From: Actinomycetes bacterium
Lineage (GTDB): Bacteria > Actinomycetota > Actinomycetes > Streptosporangiales > Streptosporangiaceae
Length of the DNA: 5,896 nt
Assembly (NCBI GenBank): GCA_023425615.1
Contig: JAFACJ010000507.1
Location: 1-5,896, forward strand
Direction of reading: 5' to 3'
This document shows positions 1-5,826 of the stretch, piece by piece. Below the pieces are notes generated by a model that ran no database searches, was not told the DNA's origin, and saw only the letters and a list, made by a program, of their open reading frames with translations. A program made the translations under genes and the position numbers. The first letter of the stretch is position 1. Every line of letters starts with the position of its first letter.

Positions 1-75
1 GAACTGCTCCGCGACTGCTTGCAGCGGCTGCGCGCGGGCGTCCCCCTCGGTGACCACGGGCACACCGCTCCCTGA
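1..75 (+). CDS. C-terminal fragment of an unidentified protein (cut by window edge)
   Basis: An open frame enters from the left edge and stops at TGA 73-75, giving 24 residues (begins ELLRDCLQRLR, ends GDHGHTAP). Nearly every third codon position is G or C (only GAA, GGT and GCT are exceptions before the stop), which is what a real gene here would show. The LLRDCLQRLRAG stretch could be the last helix of a regulator or another helical protein, but the piece is too short to identify. It is in the same frame as the following TetR gene, separated by two stops (73-75 and 109-111), and shows no homology to a TetR N-terminus. The + strand assignment is inferred from codon bias only. Confidence 0.45.
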   Translation, partial: ELLRDCLQRLRAGVPLGDHGHTAP

Positions 76-162
76 CCGCAGAAAGCCGTTTTCCTCCGCT
101 CCCACAGCTGAACTACCCTTGCCTCGGCGATCGACCATCTGAACCGGGCGCCCGCGTCGTCC

Positions 163-645
163 ATGGCCGAGATCGCCCGTGCCGTGGGGGTGAGCCGGGC
201 GACCCTGCACCGGCACTTCGCCACGCGCGAGGAGCTGATCGTGGCGCTGGGCTGGCGCTCGTACGAGGCGTGGCGGCGCGTCCACGAGGAGATCGGCCTC
301 GACGCGGCGCTGCGGACGGGGCAGCGCCTGGAGGAGACCCTGCACGCGCTGGTCATGGGGAACATCGGGGCCGCCGAAGAGCACGGCTTCGCCCTGACCG
401 AGCACCTCATGGGCGTCGATCCGGAACTGGTGCGCGGTGCCGAGGCACTGGAGGACCGCGAGGTCGCGCTGATCGAATCCTGCCAGCGTGCCGGGATCCT
501 GCGGGCCGACCTGCCCGCCCGGTGGGTGAACAACGCCCTGTACGGACTGCTCGTCGCCGTCCGCGAGAGCCTGCGCAACGGCGACGTCGCCCGGCGCGAC
601 CTGCCCCGCCTGTATCTGGAGACGTTCTTGAAGGGGATGTCATGA
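163..645 (+). CDS. TetR-family transcriptional regulator, probably 5'-truncated
   Basis: From ATG 163 this encodes 160 residues. It opens directly on the recognition part of a TetR DNA-binding domain: MAEIARAVGVSRATLHRHF followed by ATREELI, matching helices 2-4 of the family. The rest is a helical ligand/dimer domain of normal size. Homology continues upstream of the ATG: codons 112-162 read TTLASAIDHLNRAPASS, which resembles the usual first helix (LLDAAIDHLNR-like). However, a TGA at 109-111 closes the frame, and there is no ATG, GTG or TTG and no ribosome site in between. Intact relatives would have about 20-30 more residues. Either the 5' end is deleted or a non-canonical start is used. 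Without helix 1 the domain would probably fold poorly. The stop overlaps the next start (ATGA, 642-645), so the gene was coupled to the MFS transporter and presumably repressed it. The family assignment is secure; functionality is doubtful. Confidence 0.8.
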   Translation: MAEIARAVGVSRATLHRHFATREELIVALGWRSYEAWRRVHEEIGLDAALRTGQRLEETLHALVMGNIGAAEEHGFALTEHLMGVDPELVRGAEALEDREVALIESCQRAGILRADLPARWVNNALYGLLVAVRESLRNGDVARRDLPRLYLETFLKGMS

Positions 646-1158
646 GGCGAGACGCGACGGCGCCTCACCGCCGCCGCTGGGCGGCGCTGGGCGTGCTGTC
701 GGCCAGCCTGCTGCTGGTCGTGATGGACATGACCATCCTGAACGTGGCGCTGCCGCAAGCGCATGCTCCTCACCGGCTTCGCGACGTTCGGCCTCGCCTC
801 CGCCGTCATCATGTCCGGCGCTCCCGTGGAGAAGGCCGGCAGCGCCGCCGCGATCGAGGAGACCTCCTATGAGATCGGAGGCGCCTTCGGCGTCGCCGTC
901 CTGGGCTGCCTCGGCACCGCCCTCTACCGCGCCGAACTGCCCTCGGGCACCTCGGACACGGCACGCGAATCGCTGAGCGGCGCGCTGGAGGCCGCCCGCA
1001 GCCTGGGCTCCCCCGCCCTCGCCGAACAGGCCAGGCTCGCCTTCTCCACCTCCCTGGAGGTGACCGGCCTCTACGGCGGTCTCTTCATGCTCGCCGCCGC
1101 GCTGCTCATCTGGCGTCTCACCCCGGCACGCCTGGACCTGGCAGCCGCCCACCACTGA
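642..1158 (+). pseudogene. DHA2-type MFS drug-efflux transporter, degraded by internal deletions
   Basis: Three pieces of one 14-helix EmrB/QacA/SmvA-like transporter are recognisable. From ATG 642, 38 residues give a basic N-terminus and TM1 ending LLLVVMDMTILNVALP, the classic start of the family, with sense lost after about 755. In another frame, about 754-807 reads RKRMLLTGFATFGLASA, which looks like the end of motif A and the start of TM3. It runs on without a stop into APVEKAGSAAAIEETSYEIGGAFG and a last hydrophobic helix (LYGGLFMLAAALLIWRL), which are the TM13-14 end of the family. So about 45 codons appear lost at the first junction (with a frameshift) and roughly 300 at the second (in frame). 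Family members are about 480-520 residues. The longest intact frame, ATG 763 to 1158, would give 131 residues but has no ribosome site and cannot form a transporter. An assembly error is an alternative to true decay. The gene is coupled to the preceding TetR by ATGA. Confidence 0.82.
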
Positions 1159-1198
1159 CCCCGGCGCGCTCCCGGCCGAGGCGAGACCTCTTCGAGCG

Positions 1199-1999
1199 TC
1201 AAGGCGCCGTCCGAGAAGGAGCGGCGCCCGCGGGGAAGACCCTGGCGGTCGCGGTGACGCACAGACGGTCGCCACCGCCCGTGTCGCGGAGGTCCGCCCT
1301 GCCGAGTCCGTGGCGCAGGTCGGCGGTGGCGACGGCCGGGCCGACCCGGACGGCCTGGAGGTAGCGCAGGCCGAGCGAGCACAGGGTGCCACCCGGGGCC
1401 AGGGACAGGACCGCCTCCTCCATGGCCAGGGCGATGAGGCCGCCGCTGACGGTGCCGGAGGCGTTGAGGCCCTCCTCCGACCGCCGCAGCACCGCGACGC
1501 CGGGCTCCGAACGCGCGCAGCCGGCCCGCTCGGCGAAGGGCATCGCCAGGAACGGCCCGGGCGGCGGACCCTCGGGCCTCGGCAGGGAGGGCATCACGAT
1601 CGACGGGTCGGGCGCGTACATGAACGAGCCCGCCGCGGTGGCGACCGGCTCCCCGTCCTCGGAGACGAACTCGATGCCGGCGACGAAGACCGACCTGCCC
1701 GCCTTCACGGTCCTGCCGACGCCCGTGACCGTCCCGGATCCGGGGGCCGGGCGGTAGAGGTGCACGTCGAGGTCCAAGGTGACCGGCACCCGCGGGGCCA
1801 TGACCTCGACCGCCAGCCGTCCGGCCAGGTAGTCGGCCCACGCGGCGAGGATCGACGTCCGCAGCCGTCCCGTCCCCGGCACGTGCATGTGCGGTGTGAC
1901 CCGCGCGCTCCCCCGGATCTCCCCGTCGGCCAGGCGAACGGCGAACCCCAGCTCCTGCAGGATGTTCCGGCGGTGCTGCCCGCCCACGTCGACGCCCAT
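1199..1999 (-). CDS. Tandem hotdog-fold acyl-CoA thioesterase-like protein (PaaI/4HBT superfamily)
   Basis: The protein has 266 residues from ATG 1999. That start is chosen because GAAGGGGG (2007-2014) sits about 7 nt upstream. The frame stays open to 2080 but only through the AT-rich promoter. Two hotdog repeats are visible. The first is about residues 36-128: HMHVPGTGRLRTSILAAWAD as the helix region, then strands with LDLDVHLYRPAPGSG and VFVAGIEFVSEDGEPVATA. The second is about 179-256: NASGTVSGGLIALAMEEAV, then LGLRYLQAVRVG and LCVTATARVF. Relatives hydrolyse acyl-CoA thioesters in the cytoplasm. Acidic residues at the usual helix positions (D56; E194/E195) could be catalytic. The PaaI HGG signature reads SGG in repeat two and is absent from repeat one, so activity and substrate are uncertain. 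There is no signal peptide or membrane segment. The gene lies 132 bp downstream of the MFS gene with its own promoter/operator and converges on the transporter relic. Confidence 0.78.
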   Translation of the reverse strand: MGVDVGGQHRRNILQELGFAVRLADGEIRGSARVTPHMHVPGTGRLRTSILAAWADYLAGRLAVEVMAPRVPVTLDLDVHLYRPAPGSGTVTGVGRTVKAGRSVFVAGIEFVSEDGEPVATAAGSFMYAPDPSIVMPSLPRPEGPPPGPFLAMPFAERAGCARSEPGVAVLRRSEEGLNASGTVSGGLIALAMEEAVLSLAPGGTLCSLGLRYLQAVRVGPAVATADLRHGLGRADLRDTGGGDRLCVTATARVFPAGAAPSRTAP

Positions 2000-2006
2000 C
2001 GCGCTA

Positions 2007-2014
2007 CCCCCTTC
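2007..2014 (-). promoter_or_regulatory. Ribosome binding site deciding the thioesterase start
   Basis: On the minus strand GAAGGGGG stands 7 nt before ATG 1999. The longer in-frame option reaching 2080 would translate the AT-rich promoter/operator (LFSIKRILFSL) and has no comparable site, so the start at 1999 is preferred. Confidence 0.65.
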
Positions 2015-2052
2015 TGCCCGGCCGCGGATCCCGCCGGCACACCGGAGCGAAA

Positions 2053-2080
2053 ACAATATTCTCTTTATCGAGAATAACAA
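2053..2080 (-). promoter_or_regulatory. Predicted promoter with overlapping operator dyad for the thioesterase gene
   Basis: This is one of two AT-rich islands in the window. A perfect inverted repeat, TATTCTC (2057-2063), 6-nt spacer TTTATC, GAGAATA (2070-2076), spans 20 bp. On the minus strand it lies between a -35-like TTGTTA (2075-2080) and a -10-like TATTGT (2053-2058), separated by 16 bp. Transcription would start near 2046, leaving a leader of about 46 nt before ATG 1999. A dyad over the promoter spacer is a typical place for a TetR-type repressor. The repeat is seen directly; the promoter boxes match consensus only at 4 of 6 positions each, and the binding protein is unknown. Confidence 0.62.
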
Positions 2081-2115
2081 TTTCCAACCTCCGCCCCGTC
2101 CGCGGAGGACGCCGG

Positions 2116-2131
2116 CCGCCGAGCCCGGCGG
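2116..2131 (-). terminator. GC hairpin directly after the MFS stop codon
   Basis: CCGCCG (2116-2121), a four-base loop, then CGGCGG (2126-2131) form a perfect 6-bp stem that begins at the base after the MFS stop codon (2132-2134, minus strand). A second small stem follows on the minus strand (CGTCC / GGACG, 2097-2111). There is no run of T, which is common for actinomycete terminators. It would insulate the thioesterase promoter from MFS transcription. In DNA this GC-rich, short hairpins arise by chance, so confidence is moderate. Confidence 0.4.
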
Positions 2132-3571
2132 TCAGTGGTGGGCGCGGACGGAGCCGTGCGCCCGCCGGGGCAGGAACGCGGCGACGGCCATGGCGGCGAG
2201 AGCGGCGACGGCGCCGATGGCCAGGACGATCCGGAAGGCGCCCTGGGAGGGAAGCTCGGCGTGGCCCAGCGTCATGGTGACGTTGGCGAGGATCAGTCCG
2301 GCGACGGCGCTGGCGACGGTGGTGCCGAACCCTCGGATGAGGACGTTGAGGCTGTTGGCGGCGGCGGTCTCCGAGACCGGCACCGCCGCCATGACCAGGG
2401 TCGGGATGGACCCGTAGGCCAGGCCGATACCGGCACCGATCACACAGGACACCAGCACGAGCTGCCAGATCTGCGCCATCAGGAACACGCCCAGCAGATA
2501 GCCGGCCGCGACGACGAACGCGCCGAGCATGAGGGTGAACTTCGCGCCGCGGGCGGCGGAGATCCTCGCCGAGGGCTTGGCGACCAGGAACATCACCAGG
2601 CCCTGCGGCGCCATCGCCAGTCCCGCCACCAGCATGGACCGGCCGAGCCCGTAACCGGTCGCCTCGGGTGTCTGGAGCAGCTGGGGCAGGGCGAGCTGGA
2701 TGGAGAACATCGCGAACCCGAAGATCGCCGAGGCGAGGTTGGTGAGCAGGACCTGGCGGCGGGCGGCGGCGCGCAGGTCGACCATCGGCTCGGCGACACG
2801 CAGCTCATACCGGCCCCAGGCCGCCAGCAGGACGATCGCGGCGGCGAACAGGCCGAGGACCGTGCCGCCGCCCCAGCCCCAGTCCGAGCCCTTGGAGATC
2901 GCCAGCAGAAGGCAGACCAGCGCGGCCGACAGGCCGAGGCCGCCGAGCAGGTCGAACCGGCCGCCCGGGTGCGTCCTGGACGCGGGGACGAACACCGAGA
3001 CCAGAACGAACGCGATCGCACCGAGCCCGGCGGAGGTCCAGAACAGCACGTGCCAGTCGGCCTTGTCCGCGATGAGCGCGGCGACCGGCATGCCGAGCGC
3101 GGCGCCGATCCCCAGGGAGGAGCTCATCGTCGCGGTGGCCGCGCCGAGCCGCTCCTTCGGCAGTTCGTCGCGCATGATGCTGATCCCCAGCGGGATCACG
3201 CCCGCGGACAGGCCCTGCAACGCCCGCCCGACGATCAGCGGGGCCAGCGAGGCGGCGAGGGCGGCGACGGCCGATCCGGCCGCCATGACGGCGAGGCTGG
3301 CCAGGAGCATGCGCCGCTTGCCGTACATGTCGGCGAGCCGTCCCACGATCGGGGTGGCGATGGTCGCGGCCAGCAGGGTGGCGGTCACCGCCCAGGCGGT
3401 GTCGGACGGCGAGGCGTCCAGCAGGCGGGGCAGTTCGGGGACGACGGGGATGACCAGGGTCTGCATGCCCGCGATCACGATTCCGGCGAACGCCAGGACC
3501 GCCACGATCAGCCCCGGCCGGGGAGGGGCGGCGGGCACCGCGCCCGGGGGCTCGGCGAGGGTCTGCGACAT
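2132..3571 (-). CDS. DHA2-type MFS drug-efflux transporter (14 TM), intact
   Basis: The protein has 479 residues from ATG 3571, preceded by GGAAGGAAAG (3578-3587) at good spacing. An in-frame TTG at 3604 would add 11 residues but lies inside the operator, so it is disfavoured. It is an inner-membrane proton-coupled exporter by family. MFS motif A, GRLADMYGKRR, is at 77-87 between TM2 and TM3. The motif B arginine is R116 in RALQGLSAG. A motif C-like antiporter segment, GIGAALGMPVAALI, is at 154-167. TM1 starts near residue 21 (LIVAVLAFAGIVIAG). The helices continue to AALAAMAVAAFLP, followed by a basic, His-rich tail. Length and the continuous hydrophobic segments fit the 14-helix DHA2 group, whose members export drugs, dyes or secondary metabolites; the substrate cannot be read from sequence. 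It is divergent from a TetR gene 160 bp away, which is the usual repressor-pump arrangement. It is not the source of the degraded transporter at 642-1158, whose N-terminal and C-terminal sequences differ clearly. Confidence 0.93.
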   Translation of the reverse strand: MSQTLAEPPGAVPAAPPRPGLIVAVLAFAGIVIAGMQTLVIPVVPELPRLLDASPSDTAWAVTATLLAATIATPIVGRLADMYGKRRMLLASLAVMAAGSAVAALAASLAPLIVGRALQGLSAGVIPLGISIMRDELPKERLGAATATMSSSLGIGAALGMPVAALIADKADWHVLFWTSAGLGAIAFVLVSVFVPASRTHPGGRFDLLGGLGLSAALVCLLLAISKGSDWGWGGGTVLGLFAAAIVLLAAWGRYELRVAEPMVDLRAAARRQVLLTNLASAIFGFAMFSIQLALPQLLQTPEATGYGLGRSMLVAGLAMAPQGLVMFLVAKPSARISAARGAKFTLMLGAFVVAAGYLLGVFLMAQIWQLVLVSCVIGAGIGLAYGSIPTLVMAAVPVSETAAANSLNVLIRGFGTTVASAVAGLILANVTMTLGHAELPSQGAFRIVLAIGAVAALAAMAVAAFLPRRAHGSVRAHH

Positions 3572-3595
3572 GAGGGGCTTTCCTTCCGCGAAGGT

Positions 3596-3626
3596 TTCAA
3601 TCAACTGCTTTAAAAGATTGAAGCAG
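3596..3626. promoter_or_regulatory. Overlapping inverted repeats between divergent MFS and TetR genes (probable operator)
   Basis: Two perfect dyads interlock in an AT-rich stretch. One is TTCAATC (3596-3602) with GATTGAA (3616-3622), with 13 nt between. The other is CTGCTT (3605-3610) with AAGCAG (3621-3626), with 10 nt between. They lie 25-55 bp upstream of the MFS start, where the core promoter should be, and about 106 bp from the TetR start. The family rule is that a divergent TetR protein binds such a dyad, shutting off the pump and often itself until a ligand releases it. I could not assign convincing -35/-10 boxes. Which dyad is bound, or whether both are by two dimers, is open. Confidence 0.6.
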
Positions 3627-3731
3627 ATGACTTATCCCTTGGCGAACACGAGGCTCGCGGCGGCACCTCCGCGGGGTGTCCTACGATGCGAGGCACCGGG
3701 CCGACGCCCGGCACGGGGCGAGGAGGCGGGG

Positions 3732-4376
3732 ATGGCGGCCAAGGCGGCGCGGACGGAGCGGGCCGGGGACACCCGGCGGACGATCCTGGACACCGCCGAG
3801 CGGCTGTTCGCCGTCCACGGTGTCCACGCGGTGTCCAACCGGCAGATCAGCGAGGCCGCCGGACAGGGCAACAGCGCCGCCGTCGGCTACCACTTCGGCG
3901 CCAAGACCGACCTCGTGCGCGCGATCGTCCGCGAGCACGCCGAGAGGATCGAGGCGCTGCGCGTCGGCCTGGTCGCCGACGCCGCGGGATCGGACGACCT
4001 GAGGACCTGGGTGGCGTGCCTGGTCCTGCCCCTCACCGGGCATCTGGCGTCCCTGGACTCCCCCACCTGGTACGCCCGCTTCCACATCCAGGTCACCGCC
4101 GACCCCGCCCTGCGCGAGATCGCCCAGGAGGAGTCCCTCACCTCACCGTCCCTGCGGCTGCTGGTCGCCCAGCTCACCCGGCGGCTGCCCGGCCCTCCCC
4201 CGCCGGTGCGGGCCGAACGGCTGACCATGGCCCGGCACCTCATCATCACCATGTGCGCCGAACACGAAAGCGCCATGTCCGAGGGTTCCCCGACCGCCTA
4301 CCCGACCTGGGACGACCTGGCCACCGGCCTCACCGACGCGATCATCGGCCTCTGGCGGGCGCCGGCCACCGGCTGA
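3732..4376 (+). CDS. TetR-family transcriptional regulator, likely repressor of the divergent MFS pump
   Basis: The protein has 214 residues from ATG 3732, with AGGAGG at 3721-3726 five bases upstream. The frame is open far upstream but only antisense to the MFS gene. The N-terminal TetR DNA-binding domain covers about residues 14-62: helix 1 RRTILDTAERLFAVHG, then helix-turn-helix SNRQISEAAGQGNSAAVGYHFGAK. The GNSAAVGYHFG recognition helix is a well-known subtype. The remaining residues form the helical ligand-binding and dimerisation domain, with a Trp/Tyr-containing stretch (TWYARFHIQ) and an HLIITMCAEHE helix. It should bind the dyads at 3596-3626 as a dimer and sense a small molecule exported by the pump. 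The gene ends against the AlkD gene, sharing a hairpin. Length and domain are normal for the family; the ligand is unknown. Confidence 0.93.
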   Translation: MAAKAARTERAGDTRRTILDTAERLFAVHGVHAVSNRQISEAAGQGNSAAVGYHFGAKTDLVRAIVREHAERIEALRVGLVADAAGSDDLRTWVACLVLPLTGHLASLDSPTWYARFHIQVTADPALREIAQEESLTSPSLRLLVAQLTRRLPGPPPPVRAERLTMARHLIITMCAEHESAMSEGSPTAYPTWDDLATGLTDAIIGLWRAPATG

Positions 4377-4390
4377 CAGCGCGTGGCCGG
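4362..4390. terminator. Bidirectional terminator hairpin between converging TetR and AlkD genes
   Basis: CCGGCCAC (4362-4369) and GTGGCCGG (4383-4390) form a perfect 8-bp stem with a 13-nt loop. It begins in the last codons of the TetR gene, contains its stop codon and ends just before the AlkD stop (4393-4395). Only 16 bp separate the two genes, so one structure serving both directions is plausible. No T-run follows on either side. Confidence 0.5.
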
Positions 4391-4392
4391 TC

Positions 4393-5142
4393 TCACACAG
4401 GCGGGGCCGCGGCCACCTGTTCGCCGTCGCCACGGGGGACGCGCTCTCCGCGGCGCTTGACGAACCGCGCCCGCTCCTGCGGGGCCAGCCGCTCGGTCGC
4501 GTGGCGGACGGTGATCCTCGGCAGTTCGGGGGCATGACGGTCGAGGAAGTCCACCAGCGCCTCCTCGTCGTGGCGGCTGATCTCCCGCAGCATCCACCCC
4601 AGCGCCTTGTGGATCAGCGGCTCCGGATCCCGGCGCAGCTCCAGCACCAGTTCGAACGTCGGCTCATGGCGGCCGGCGCGGATCAGCGTCAGCGTGGCCA
4701 CCACGGCGATCCGCCGCTCCCACAGGGAAGCCGAACCCGCGAGCCGCCACAGGACGTCCGGCGCCGACTCCAGCAGCCACGGCCCCAGGACGACGGGTGC
4801 GGAGCCGTCCACCAGATCCCAGTTGTCCACGCAGCCGGTGCGCGCCAGATAGAAGTCCACCAGCGCCTCGCGATCGGCGCCACGGGCCGTGCGCACCCGC
4901 TCGGCCAGGACCAGCAGTCCCGCGAAACGCTCCTCGTGGACCCTGCTGCGCAGCAGCGAGTCCACTTCCTCCAACGTCAGATCCCGGTAGGTCCGGGCCA
5001 GCCCGCGCAGCACGGGGACCCGCACGCCGAGCAGTTCGTCGTCATCGGCGGGAGCCAGCACCCTCTCCTGCTGGGCGCGCACCCGGGGCTCGGCCAGCTC
5101 GCGCAGTTCAGCCCGCAACCGCTCAAGAGGGGCGTCCGTCAT
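4393..5142 (-). CDS. AlkD-family DNA alkylation repair protein (DNA glycosylase)
   Basis: The protein has 249 residues from ATG 5142, a HEAT-repeat all-helical protein close in length to Bacillus cereus AlkD (about 237). The family removes N3- and N7-alkylated purines from DNA, including bulky adducts, without flipping the base. The key residues known from B. cereus AlkD are all recognisable at matching spacing: W108 and D112 in NWDLVD (W109/D113 in BcAlkD), R143 or R144 in WERRIAVVA (R148), and W183 in KALGWMLRE (W187). The catalytic Asp is therefore present and the enzyme should be active. The N-terminal helix LERLRAELRELAEP and GVRVPVLRGLAR are also typical. The tail after about residue 230 is a low-complexity extension. 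There is no clear ribosome site before the start. It lies 96 bp downstream of a TetR gene on the same strand and may be co-transcribed or have its own promoter. Confidence 0.9.
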   Translation of the reverse strand: MTDAPLERLRAELRELAEPRVRAQQERVLAPADDDELLGVRVPVLRGLARTYRDLTLEEVDSLLRSRVHEERFAGLLVLAERVRTARGADREALVDFYLARTGCVDNWDLVDGSAPVVLGPWLLESAPDVLWRLAGSASLWERRIAVVATLTLIRAGRHEPTFELVLELRRDPEPLIHKALGWMLREISRHDEEALVDFLDRHAPELPRITVRHATERLAPQERARFVKRRGERVPRGDGEQVAAAPPV

Positions 5143-5150
5143 GTACCGGG

Positions 5151-5156
5151 ACGATA
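5151..5156 (-). promoter_or_regulatory. Possible -10 element giving a leaderless AlkD transcript
   Basis: On the minus strand TATCGT ends 8 nt before ATG 5142. Transcription from it would begin within a base or two of the A of the start codon, and there is no Shine-Dalgarno sequence in the gap (CCCGGTAC). Leaderless mRNAs are common in actinomycetes. No good -35 box is seen, so this is tentative. Confidence 0.3.
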
Positions 5157-5238
5157 GCGCAGCGCACGGTCGGCGCCTTCGAGAACCGCGACATCACGTG
5201 CCGGGCCGGGCGCGGCTTCTTCGGTGCGGCCCTGAGGG

Positions 5239-5826
5239 TCAGCGGCGTTCGCCTTCGATGTCGCGGAGGTAGTCCTCGACGACGGTGATCATCTGGTCGT
5301 GTCCGGCGGAGATATCGAAGGACTGCTCGATGAGCAGGAAGCGGGAGACGCTGGACAGGAAGAGGATCAGGGCCAGGGGCGGCCAGGCGCCGGTGTCCCT
5401 TCCGCGTTCCTTGAGGATGCGGGTCACCGCCTCCTCCTGGAGGCGGCGGAATTTGCCGGAGGATTCGGCGATGACGCCTCGGATGGCTTTCCGGTGGTTG
5501 GCGAGAGCGACGAATTCCATGGTGAGGGCGGTGTGGGACTGGTCTTGCATCATGTCCCACAGGGCCCAGAGGGGCTGGGGTGAGGACAGTGCCTCGGCCT
5601 GGCGCCGGAAGCTCTCATCGGCTCCCCTCTGGAACAGTTCGGTGAACAGGTCGTCCATGACGCCGAAATGGTAGTAGACCATTCCCTGGTTGACGCCCGC
5701 CCGGTTGGCGACCCTTCGTGTGCTGACCGCGGCGTAGCCTTCTTCGAGCATGATCTGCTCCGCCGCGTCAAGGATGGCCTCGCGCATTCTCCGGCTTTCT
5801 GCGCTGATGTGACGTTCCGGCTTCAT
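5239..5826 (-). CDS. TetR-family transcriptional regulator
   Basis: The protein has 195 residues from ATG 5826, with AAGGAGG at about 5836-5842, nine bases upstream. The DNA-binding domain is at about residues 13-62: helix 1 MREAILDAAEQIMLEEG, then VSTRRVANRAGVNQGMVYYHFGVMDDLFTEL. The GMVYYHF recognition helix is canonical. The C-terminal part contains WALWDMMQDQ and a hydrophobic helix (PLALILFLSSVSRFLLIEQ) expected to line a ligand pocket and dimer face. Codon use is somewhat less GC-biased than in the neighbouring genes. It precedes the AlkD gene on the same strand (96 bp gap), so control of AlkD is possible, but the target could equally be upstream outside the window. I see no strong inverted repeat in the 70 bases upstream, only a 9-bp GGTC-T-GACC (5864-5872). 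Confidence 0.92.
   Translation of the reverse strand: MKPERHISAESRRMREAILDAAEQIMLEEGYAAVSTRRVANRAGVNQGMVYYHFGVMDDLFTELFQRGADESFRRQAEALSSPQPLWALWDMMQDQSHTALTMEFVALANHRKAIRGVIAESSGKFRRLQEEAVTRILKERGRDTGAWPPLALILFLSSVSRFLLIEQSFDISAGHDQMITVVEDYLRDIEGERR

Noticed and set aside
1159..1198. Terminator between the transporter relic and the converging thioesterase gene
   Set aside because: The only matching arms (CGGCGC 1162-1167 and GCGCCG 1204-1209) are 36 nt apart with a poor loop; not convincing.
2000..2080. N-terminal extension of the thioesterase (LFSIKRILFSLRC...)
   Set aside because: It would translate the AT-rich promoter and dyad; a good ribosome site supports ATG 1999 instead.
3572..3604. 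TTG start adding 11 residues to the MFS protein
   Set aside because: It falls inside the operator dyad and ATG 3571 has a better-placed ribosome site.
2135..3613. 492-residue open frame on the + strand opposite the MFS gene
   Set aside because: Its product is low-complexity and rich in Gly, Arg, Asp and Gln, the usual antisense shadow of a GC-rich gene; the minus strand encodes a clear transporter.
5195..5200. CACGTG palindrome between the TetR and AlkD genes
   Set aside because: A 6-bp palindrome in GC-rich DNA is expected by chance and has no flanking symmetry.
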